NCBI GenBank assembly: GCA_029975555.1
Contig: JARKOY010000074.1
Span: 62,001-126,000, forward strand
Source: Spirochaetia bacterium
Lineage (GTDB): Bacteria; Spirochaetota; Spirochaetia; Treponematales; Rectinemataceae
Length of the DNA stretch: 64,000 bases
Direction: 5' to 3'
The position numbers and the translations under genes are program-made. Within the stretch, counting starts at the first letter, position 1. Each line of letters begins with the position of its first letter. The notes beneath the pieces are model-generated. The model ran no database searches. It saw only the letters and a program-made list of their open reading frames with translations, and was not told the origin of the DNA. Below are positions 56,704-64,000 of the stretch, one piece after another.

Positions 56704-59080
56704 CGACCACATCCCCGCTTCCCCATCCACCGATACGCCCCTTGAGGCCACGAAAAGGTTCAACGTCGTCGCCCACGACGTCCCTAAGGTCGACGGCGAG
56801 GGGCTCGTGCTCGGCCGCCCCGCCTACACCGACGACCTTGTGCCCCCGAATGCGCTCTACGTCAAACTCGTGCGCAGCCCCCACGCCTTCGCCCGCATTC
56901 TCTCCATCGATCCCTCCGAGGCGCTTGCGCTTCCCGGAGTCGCCTGCGTGCTCACGTGGAAGGACTGTCCGCGCATTCCCATCACGCGAGCCGGACAGGG
57001 CAACCCTGAGCCGAGCCCGCACGACCGCTTCATCCTCGACCAATACGTGCGCTACGTGGGCGACGAGGTGGCCGTGGTTGCGGCGGAGACCGAGGCCCTC
57101 GCCGAGAAGGCAGCCAGCCTCGTCAAGGTCGAGTATGAGGTGCTGAAGCCCGTGCTCGATTTCGAGAAAGCCATCGACAACCCCACCGTCATCCACCCGG
57201 AGCCTGAGATCCACGAGATGTTTCCCATCGGCTTCGAGCCAAAGCGCAACATCGCCGCTGCCTACCACATGGAGATCGGCGACGTGGAAAAGGAGCTCGC
57301 GGCCTCGCCGGTCAGGGTAGAGACGACGGTCCACACCCAGGCTCAACAGCACGTCGCCCTCGAGCCGCACGCGGCCTTCAGCTACATCGACCTGCACGGG
57401 CGGCTCGTCATCGTGACGTCGACGCAGAACCCGTGGCACACGCGCAGGCTTTTGGGACTCGCCTTCCAGATGCCTCTGCGCAAGATTCGCATCGTAAAGC
57501 CGAGGATCGGCGGAGGCTTCGGCGGGAAGCAGCACATCCACGTCGAGCCCTACGTCGCCATGGTCACCATGAAAACAGGCAGGCCCGCCCGCCTCGCCCT
57601 CACGCGCCGCGAGGTCTTCGAGGCAACCTTCACCCGCCACGAGATGCGCGTAAAGGTGAGGCTCGGCGCGAATCCCGACGGGATGCTCCAGGCGATCGAC
57701 ATGCAGGTGCTCTCCAACCCGGGCGCATACGGTGAACACGCGCTCACCACCTTCATGGTCGCCGGCTCCAAAACGCTGCCGCTCTACAACAAGGTGAACG
57801 CGGTCCGCTTCGGCGGACACGTGGTGTACACGAACAAGGTGTCCGCAGGCGCCTTCCGCGGATACGGTGCCATCCAAGGGCTCACCGGCCTCGAGGCGAC
57901 GATGGACGAACTGGCCCACAAACTCGGGATTGATCCTGTGGAGCTGCGGCGCAAAAACATGCTCCACGAGGGCGAGACGAGCGAGGTCTTCCGCATCATG
58001 GGCGAGGGCACCGAGGGCGTGGCGATGAACATCGAGTCCTGCAAGCTCGAGGAGTGCATCGCGCGGGGCAAAAGGCTCATAGGCTGGGACCCCGAGCACC
58101 TCGTCCGCGAAGTGGCTCCAGGCGTACTCAGGGCGAAGGGCATGGCCATCGCCATGCAGGGTTCAGGCATCCCGCTCATCGACATGGGCTCGGCGCGCAT
58201 CGAGTTCCAGGACGGAGGATTTTTCAAGCTCCACGTCGGGGCGACCGACCTCGGAACGGGCTCGGATACCATCCTCGCCCAGATCGCGGCTGAGGAGCTC
58301 GGCGTGGACCTGGAGGACATCGTCGTGCACTCCTCCGACACCGACCACACGCCGTTCGACGTGGGCGCCTACGCATCGAGCACGACCTATGTGTCCGGCT
58401 CCGCGGTGCTCAAGGCTGCCAGAAGCCTCAAGGCAAAACTCATCGCCGCGGTGGCCGACAAGTTCGGCGTGGCGCCAGAGGACATCGTCTACGAGCACAA
58501 GACCTTCAGGACCGCCGACGGCACAAGGTCCCTCTCCCTGAACGACTTCAGCTACGACACTCTCTACCACGACGGCGCGAAGATGAAGACGATCGAGGCC
58601 ACCGAGTCATTCTCGGGCGAAAAGTCGCCCCCGCCCTACCTCGCCGCCTTCGTCGAGATTGAACTCGACACCGAAACCGGCAAGGTGAACGTCGTCCACT
58701 ATGTGGCGGTAGCCGACGTCGGCACCCCGATCAACCCCAACCTCGCCAAGATACAGATCGAGGGTGGGCTGCTGCAGGGGATAGGGCTCGCACTCTACGA
58801 GGATGTGCGCTATTCGGAGGCTGGTCACATGCTCAGTCACAGCATGATGACCTATCCCATTCCCTCGAGGGAAGATGTGGGACGCATTACGGTGGAGCTC
58901 GTGGACAGCTACGAGCCTTCCGGCCCCTTCGGCGCAAAGTCCGCCGGCGAAATCGGCATCGACACGCCGCCCGCCGCGATCGCCAACGCGATCCGGAATG
59001 CGACCGGCATACGGCTCACCGAGTATCCATTCACGCCAGAACGCGTGCTCGCGGCGCTGAAGGCGGCAAAGGCACAATAG
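56696..59080 (+). CDS. Xanthine dehydrogenase-family molybdopterin-binding subunit
   Basis: GGGFGGKQHIHVEPYVA, AGAFRGYGAIQG, GPFGAKSAGEIGIDTPPAAIANAI. Confidence 0.95.
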   Translation: MRNDHIPASPSTDTPLEATKRFNVVAHDVPKVDGEGLVLGRPAYTDDLVPPNALYVKLVRSPHAFARILSIDPSEALALPGVACVLTWKDCPRIPITRAGQGNPEPSPHDRFILDQYVRYVGDEVAVVAAETEALAEKAASLVKVEYEVLKPVLDFEKAIDNPTVIHPEPEIHEMFPIGFEPKRNIAAAYHMEIGDVEKELAASPVRVETTVHTQAQQHVALEPHAAFSYIDLHGRLVIVTSTQNPWHTRRLLGLAFQMPLRKIRIVKPRIGGGFGGKQHIHVEPYVAMVTMKTGRPARLALTRREVFEATFTRHEMRVKVRLGANPDGMLQAIDMQVLSNPGAYGEHALTTFMVAGSKTLPLYNKVNAVRFGGHVVYTNKVSAGAFRGYGAIQGLTGLEATMDELAHKLGIDPVELRRKNMLHEGETSEVFRIMGEGTEGVAMNIESCKLEECIARGKRLIGWDPEHLVREVAPGVLRAKGMAIAMQGSGIPLIDMGSARIEFQDGGFFKLHVGATDLGTGSDTILAQIAAEELGVDLEDIVVHSSDTDHTPFDVGAYASSTTYVSGSAVLKAARSLKAKLIAAVADKFGVAPEDIVYEHKTFRTADGTRSLSLNDFSYDTLYHDGAKMKTIEATESFSGEKSPPPYLAAFVEIELDTETGKVNVVHYVAVADVGTPINPNLAKIQIEGGLLQGIGLALYEDVRYSEAGHMLSHSMMTYPIPSREDVGRITVELVDSYEPSGPFGAKSAGEIGIDTPPAAIANAIRNATGIRLTEYPFTPERVLAALKAAKAQ

Positions 59081-59100
59081 CTCAGCATAAAAGGAGTATC

Positions 59101-60273
59101 ATGAACGAGCTCAGAACATGGATTTTAGGACGCCTCGACCACGGGAAGGCAGTGGTGCTCGCCGCGGTGACCCGGGCATCGGGTTCCACGGCGAGGGGCA
59201 CTGACGCGCTCCTCGCGATGGACGCGAGCGGTGCCATGGTGGGCACCGTCGGCGGAGGCTACGTGGAGCACGAGACCATCGAGGCAGTCCACCGACTCTT
59301 CAGGCCAGAAGGCGAGGATGTCAGCATAGCCCGACCTGCGCGCGACCTCGAGTTCGACCTCAGCCCAGAATCCAACAACACCCAGATGATCTGCGGGGGC
59401 CGAGTTTCGGTCCACCTCGAAAAAGTAGAGCCCGGGAGCAGCGCGGAGCTAGCCCTCCGCGCATGCTTCGAGCATGTTGATGCCGGGAAACCTTGTGCCT
59501 TCGTGGCCCTCCACACGCCATGGGTGCGGCACTATTTCGCGCTGGACGAGAAAAAAAAGGTGCTGTTCTCCGGGACGCCTGCGCAGGAAGAAAACATCGG
59601 GGCAGCATGGACGGTCGCGCTGCCTAGGGCGCCCGCGCTGAAAGACGCCCTCGCGGCGACGCTGGAAGCGGTGCGACCGGCCTTCGGCGAAGCGGCCGAA
59701 TTCGCGCTCGAGGCAGGGATCGCCCCCGAACTGGAAGGCTGCCGTGTCTTCTGGCTCGGGCTTGCGCCGGAACCTGTCGTGTACATCTTCGGGGCCGGCC
59801 ATGTGGGAAAGGCGACCTGCGAGGCCGCGAGCCTTGTGGGCTTCAGGGTAGTGGTCACCGACGACAGGCCGGAGCTTCTGACCGAAGAGCGCTTCCCGCA
59901 CGCGAGCCTTCTCAGGCGTATCGACAGCTTCGACCATCCGCTCGCACCGTGTGGCAGGGTTCCTGCGATCGAAATTGGCCCCGAGGACTGTGCACTCGTC
60001 CTCACTCACAAGCCTGGCATCGACAAAGAGATGGTCGCGCAGCTCTTGCGCACCGATGCAGGCTACATAGGGCTCATCGGCTCGAAGACCAAGCGCGACG
60101 GCATCTACGCCAGCCTTCGGAGCGAGGGCTTCACCGACGCCGACCTCGCGCGCATCCACTCGCCGATAGGACTCGCGATCGGCGCGCGCACGCCCGAAGA
60201 GATCGCGGTGAGCATCGTGGCCGAGATCATTGCGGTGCGCGCGGGGGTTTCGCCCGGCAAGCCCTATGCGTGA
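59101..60273 (+). CDS. XdhC family protein
   Basis: VTRASGSTARGTDALLAMDASGAMVGTVGGGYVE; VYIFGAGHVGKATCEAASLVGFRVVVTDDRPE. Confidence 0.95.
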   Translation: MNELRTWILGRLDHGKAVVLAAVTRASGSTARGTDALLAMDASGAMVGTVGGGYVEHETIEAVHRLFRPEGEDVSIARPARDLEFDLSPESNNTQMICGGRVSVHLEKVEPGSSAELALRACFEHVDAGKPCAFVALHTPWVRHYFALDEKKKVLFSGTPAQEENIGAAWTVALPRAPALKDALAATLEAVRPAFGEAAEFALEAGIAPELEGCRVFWLGLAPEPVVYIFGAGHVGKATCEAASLVGFRVVVTDDRPELLTEERFPHASLLRRIDSFDHPLAPCGRVPAIEIGPEDCALVLTHKPGIDKEMVAQLLRTDAGYIGLIGSKTKRDGIYASLRSEGFTDADLARIHSPIGLAIGARTPEEIAVSIVAEIIAVRAGVSPGKPYA

Positions 60274-60874
60274 GTTTGCAGTTAAAAAGCCTGCCGCGAT
60301 CATCCTGGCGGCGGGTTACTCTTCCCGCATGGGACAGGCAAAGCCGACGGTCCTCCTCGAGGGCTGTCCCATGCTCCTGCATGCGGCGAAGACGTTTACG
60401 GACGCAGGTATCGACCACATCGTCGTCGTGACCGGCTTCGAGGCCGAAAGGGTGGACAGGCTCGCCCGCGAGCATGGGCTACACCCCGTGTACAACAGCC
60501 GCTTCGGCGAGGGCATGTTCAGCTCGGTGCTCGCCGGCCTCGGCGCGGTGCCTCCGGACTTCGATGCAGCCTTCGTGCTGCCGGTCGACATTCCCTTTGT
60601 GTCGCCTTCCACCGTGCACGCGATACGCCTCGCCATGGGCGCGCGGCCCATCGTGGTGCCGCGGCACCGTGGGAGGTCTGGGCATCCGCCGCTTCTACAC
60701 CGTGTGGTGTTCGACAGCGTAGGGGGGTGGCGCGGCCCGGATGGGCTCGGGGGGTTCTTAAAAAGCCGCGAGTCAGAAGTCGGGTATGTCGACGTGGACG
60801 ACCGCTTCGTGCTGCGCGACATCGATTCGAGGGCCGATCTGGAGCGAGTTCTTCTGGACAGAAGCCGCACCTGA
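60266..60874 (+). CDS. MocA/MobA-like NTP transferase
   Basis: AAIILAAGYSSRMGQAKPTVLLEGCPML, FVLPVDIPFVSPSTV. Confidence 0.9.
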   Translation: MREFAVKKPAAIILAAGYSSRMGQAKPTVLLEGCPMLLHAAKTFTDAGIDHIVVVTGFEAERVDRLAREHGLHPVYNSRFGEGMFSSVLAGLGAVPPDFDAAFVLPVDIPFVSPSTVHAIRLAMGARPIVVPRHRGRSGHPPLLHRVVFDSVGGWRGPDGLGGFLKSRESEVGYVDVDDRFVLRDIDSRADLERVLLDRSRT

Positions 60875-60898
60875 GACGCCTTCTTCAAGGAAAAAACC

Positions 60899-62224
60899 AT
60901 GAATATTGCCGAAAAGCTTTCAACTATGGTCAGGTTTCGCACCGTCTCATCGTATCGACCGGAGGAAGAGGACGAATCGTCCTTCGCCGCCTTTATCGAG
61001 GCGCTGCCGGGCCTTTTTCCAGGCGTGCACGCCGCCCTCGAGCGGACGGTAGTGGGCCCTCGGGGCATCATCTACCGATGGCGGGGGAAAAAACCTAGCC
61101 TGAAACCCGCGATTTTCTGCGCGCACTTCGACGTCGTCCCTGCTTCGGAGAGCGATCCGTGGACAGAGCCTCCCTTTTCGGGCGCCATCAAGGACGGCTA
61201 TGTCTGGGGCCGCGGGACGCAGGATGTCAAGGTTCAGATCGCCTGCATCCTCGAATCTGCGGAGACGCTCGTAACCCGTGGGTTTACGCCTGAGAGAACC
61301 CTCTACTTCGCCTTCGGCGGCGACGAGGAGGTGGGCGGCACGAGGGGGGCCGGCGCGATTGCGACGTGGTTTTCCGACCAACAGATCCATGCGTCCTGGA
61401 TAATCGACGAGGGGAGCCCCGTGGGGCAGGGCTTGATCGGCTTCGTCCAGACACCGATCGCCCTCATCGGAATCGCCGAGAAAGGCTATGCCGACATTGT
61501 CGTCGAAGTGGAAGGAAAGGGAGGCCACGCCTCCATGCCGCCGCGGCACACGGCACTCGGCGCGCTCGCCCACGCGCTCGCGCGCATAGAAGACAAGCTC
61601 TTCCCCGCCAGGCTCACCAAGACCACCGACGAGTTTCTCGCCGCGCTCGCACCGCACGCAGCCGCACCCTACCGACAGCTCTTTGCGCTCCGGCACATCC
61701 TCTCCCCGCTTATGCTGAAGGCCTTCTCTGCCACTCCCTCCACGAATGCGATGGTGAGGACGACCTGTGCCGCGACCATGGCGCAGGCGAGCCCAAAGGA
61801 GAATGTCCTTCCCACCCTCGCGCAGGCAGTGGTCAACGTCCGCATATTGCCGGGTACGACGGTCGCCGAGGTCATAGACTTTCTCAACGCGCTCATTGCC
61901 CCCTACGGCGCAAAGGCCTACGCGAAGTTCCCTGAGCATGCCGTGGAGCCCTCGGCGGAGTCCTCGACCGAGTCCGAGGGTTGGAATTCCATCGTTGCAG
62001 CGATCGGCGAGGCCTTCCCCGGCGCCGTCCCCGCCCCTTTCCTCTTCACGGCGGCCACCGACACTAAGCACTACCGCAGCATCACCGACGACATCTACAG
62101 GTTCTGTCCGCTCGTGCAGACGCAGGAGGACCTCGCGGCCGTACACAACGTCAATGAAAGGGTGAGCATCGAAAATCTTGAGCGCTGTGCGCGCTTCTAT
62201 GCGGCGCTGATGAGCCGGCAGTAG
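60899..62224 (+). CDS. M20 family metallopeptidase (carboxypeptidase S/PM20D1-like)
   Basis: IFCAHFDVVPAS, WGRGTQDVK, FGGDEEVGGTRGAGAI. Confidence 0.93.
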   Translation: MNIAEKLSTMVRFRTVSSYRPEEEDESSFAAFIEALPGLFPGVHAALERTVVGPRGIIYRWRGKKPSLKPAIFCAHFDVVPASESDPWTEPPFSGAIKDGYVWGRGTQDVKVQIACILESAETLVTRGFTPERTLYFAFGGDEEVGGTRGAGAIATWFSDQQIHASWIIDEGSPVGQGLIGFVQTPIALIGIAEKGYADIVVEVEGKGGHASMPPRHTALGALAHALARIEDKLFPARLTKTTDEFLAALAPHAAAPYRQLFALRHILSPLMLKAFSATPSTNAMVRTTCAATMAQASPKENVLPTLAQAVVNVRILPGTTVAEVIDFLNALIAPYGAKAYAKFPEHAVEPSAESSTESEGWNSIVAAIGEAFPGAVPAPFLFTAATDTKHYRSITDDIYRFCPLVQTQEDLAAVHNVNERVSIENLERCARFYAALMSRQ

Positions 62225-62247
62225 GATTGCAAGCAGTAGAATTGCAG
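62218..62247 (+). repeat. 15-bp tandem duplication spanning the M20 stop codon
   Basis: GCAGTAGGATTGCAA / GCAGTAGAATTGCAG. Confidence 0.7.
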
Positions 62248-62404
62248 GCGGGCTGCTCGGCGCGGGCGCTTCGCTGCCGCACCGCAACGAGTCCCATTAA
62301 AAGGCCAAAAAAGCTGTCGCGGACGAAGAGAATATGCTTCTGTGGGTGCGGGCCCACCCGTCCGTCTGCGCTCGGGCTGCTCCACCCCCAGAGCGCAAGA
62401 GATT

Positions 62405-63139
62405 TCAGCTTCCTCCGCCTCGCGAGCGGGAACCGAGGTAGGCCGCCTTGACCGTAGGATCGCGCGCAAGGTCCCGGGCGGGGCCTTCCTTCACGATTCT
62501 GCCCTGCTCCAGGATGTAGGCACGGTCCGCCAACTGCAGCGCCTTGAAGGCATTCTGTTCGACGAGGAGGATGGTCTTGCCGAGCCCGCGGAACTGCTCG
62601 ATGATGCCGAACACGGTCTGAACAAGCAACGGCGCAAGCCCGAGCGAGGGCTCATCCATGAGGATGAGGTCTCCGTTCGTCATGAGCGCCCGCCCCATCG
62701 CCAGCATCTGCTGCTCCCCTCCGGAGAGCGTGCCTGCCCTCTGGGCCCGGCGCTCTTTCAGCCGTGGGAAGATCTGGTAGACTTTTTCCAAGTCGGATTG
62801 AACCGCCCTTCTGTCGTTCCTAAGGTACGCGCCGAGCAAAAGATTGTCCTCGAGGCTCAGGTTGGCGAAGATGAGCCTCCCCTCCGGCACGTGGCAGATG
62901 CCCGATTTGACGATGAGGTCTGGCCGCCGGGGGAGAACCCTACCCTTGTAGAGCACCGATCCTCTGACCGGCTTCAGGAAGCCTGAAATGGTGTTGAGGA
63001 GCGTCGACTTGCCTGCCCCGTTAGCGCCGATGATCGTGACGATCTCGCCCCTCTGTACAGAGAGCGAGATGCCCTTCAGGGCCCGGATGCCGCCGTAGGC
63101 CACGTGGAGATCCTTGACTTCGAGCATCGACTCAGGCAT
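62405..63139 (-). CDS. livF: Branched-chain amino acid-type ABC transporter ATPase (LivF)
   Basis: GANGAGKSTLLNTISGFL, LSGGEQQMLAMGRALM, LMDEPSLGLAPLLV. Confidence 0.95.
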   Translation of the reverse strand: MPESMLEVKDLHVAYGGIRALKGISLSVQRGEIVTIIGANGAGKSTLLNTISGFLKPVRGSVLYKGRVLPRRPDLIVKSGICHVPEGRLIFANLSLEDNLLLGAYLRNDRRAVQSDLEKVYQIFPRLKERRAQRAGTLSGGEQQMLAMGRALMTNGDLILMDEPSLGLAPLLVQTVFGIIEQFRGLGKTILLVEQNAFKALQLADRAYILEQGRIVKEGPARDLARDPTVKAAYLGSRSRGGGS

Positions 63140-63914
63140 CGGTCGCCTCCTCGCGGGTGCCGAGGTACGCCTCGATGACCTGAGGATGCCTCGACACTTC
63201 CTCGGCAGAGCCCTCTGCGATCTTCTCGCCGAAGTTGAGCACGATGATGTGCTCGCATACCCCCATGATCAGGTCCATGTGGTGCTCTATCACGAGCACC
63301 GAGAGCTTAAAATCGTCCCTGATCCGCACGATGAGGCGCATGAGCTGCTCGGTTTCGTCCGGGTTCATGCCCGCCGCCGGCTCATCGAGCAAAAGGAGCG
63401 AGGGGTTGAGTGCCAGGGCTCGCACGATCTCGAGCCTGCGCTGGAGCCCGTAGGGCAGATTGTTCGCGATCAGGTCCTTGTAGCCCAGAAGGCCCATGAT
63501 GTCGAGTAATTCCTCAGCCTTCGCCATGAGGCGCTTCTCCTGTGTCCGGAATCGAGGGAGCCTGAGAATGGCCTCCGCAAATGAATAATTCGCGCTGAGG
63601 TGGCAGGCGGTGAGGACATTGTCGAAGACGCTCAAGTTTTTGAAGAGGCGGATGTTCTGGAATGTCCGCGTGATGCCCATATCTGCGATGCGGAAGGGCT
63701 CGAGCCCCACGATCGACCTGTCTCGGAATTCTATCGAGCCCGACGTGGGCTTGTAGACCCCTGTGATCAAATTGAAGATGGTCGTCTTGCCAGCACCGTT
63801 CGGACCGATGAGGCCGACGATGCCGCCTTCGGGCACATCGAAGCTCACGGCGTCCACCGCGGTCAGGCCACCAAACTGCTTCGTCAGGTCACGGATGTGG
63901 AGAATGGCTGCCAT
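63132..63914 (-). CDS. livG: Branched-chain amino acid-type ABC transporter ATPase (LivG)
   Basis: [42 protein letters not shown] at 63914. Confidence 0.95.
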   Translation of the reverse strand: MAAILHIRDLTKQFGGLTAVDAVSFDVPEGGIVGLIGPNGAGKTTIFNLITGVYKPTSGSIEFRDRSIVGLEPFRIADMGITRTFQNIRLFKNLSVFDNVLTACHLSANYSFAEAILRLPRFRTQEKRLMAKAEELLDIMGLLGYKDLIANNLPYGLQRRLEIVRALALNPSLLLLDEPAAGMNPDETEQLMRLIVRIRDDFKLSVLVIEHHMDLIMGVCEHIIVLNFGEKIAEGSAEEVSRHPQVIEAYLGTREEATDA

Positions 63915-63916
63915 CG

Positions 63917-64000
63917 TCAATCCTCCTCTTCGCCCGAGCCTTCGGCGAGCAGTTTTGCCTTCGCCTCGCGGAGGGCGTTCCGCTCCGCAGCCACCTTCCG
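63917..64000 (-). CDS. C-terminal end of upstream Liv operon gene (probably livM permease), truncated by window edge
   Basis: Minus-strand frame ...[26 protein letters not shown] ends just before livG. Confidence 0.5.
   Translation of the reverse strand, partial: RKVAAERNALREAKAKLLAEGSGEEED

Noticed and set aside
56555-58099. 514-aa minus-strand ORF opposite the molybdopterin subunit
   Set aside because: Antisense to a strongly supported CDS; composition (Val/Asp/His/Gly-rich, no motifs) is typical of shadow ORFs in high-GC DNA.
1-64000. CRISPR arrays, insertion sequences, prophage, toxin-antitoxin or known defence genes
   Set aside because: No regularly spaced repeats, transposase/integrase motifs, Cas, restriction or toxin-like genes were recognised by eye; a proper search could still find diverged cases.

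Overview
A 64-kb, GC-rich, gene-dense chromosomal segment. Gene content and order (CarD-IspDF, RecO/Pdp/RecJ, BMP-type ABC transporter, TRAP-TAXI) suggest a fermentative spirochaete of the Treponematales, but this is inference and no rRNA is present. Main blocks: (i) GltS-like symporter with a divergent Crp/Fnr regulator; NudC, an N-terminally extended UPRT, PduL; (ii) a MerR-controlled polyol/sugar operon (dehydrogenase, FGGY kinase, DhnA-type aldolase) divergent from a BMP-family ABC transporter; (iii) rhomboid, RecO-like, pyrimidine phosphorylase, RecJ, two tRNAs (Gln-CTG, Glu-CTC); (iv) an uncharacterised EF-hand membrane protein; (v) a cobalamin riboswitch, BtuB-like TonB receptor, beta-propeller-like lipoprotein and TonB protein; (vi) CarD-IspDF; (vii) a GH31-related protein that appears to lack the catalytic barrel, and a TRAP-TAXI transporter with DUF1850; (viii) ThrA; (ix) a continuous cluster for 2-oxoglutarate to succinyl-CoA to methylmalonyl-CoA to propionyl-CoA with Na+-pump subunits, plus a divergent 5S/PycB-like carboxyltransferase; (x) MurI and a TetR-esterase-SIMPL operon; (xi) a molybdenum hydroxylase operon with XdhC, a MocA-like protein and an M20 peptidase; (xii) the end of a Liv ABC operon. 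Best candidates for something new: a BtuG-like B12-capture lipoprotein outside Bacteroidetes, a Na+-pump/transcarboxylase hybrid sharing one biotin carrier, an elaborate 113-nt hairpin overlapping the aldolase stop codon, and a promoter-to-terminator small RNA/leader ahead of the TRAP operon. No CRISPR, IS element, prophage or obvious defence system was seen. All calls come from reading the sequence; no database search was run.
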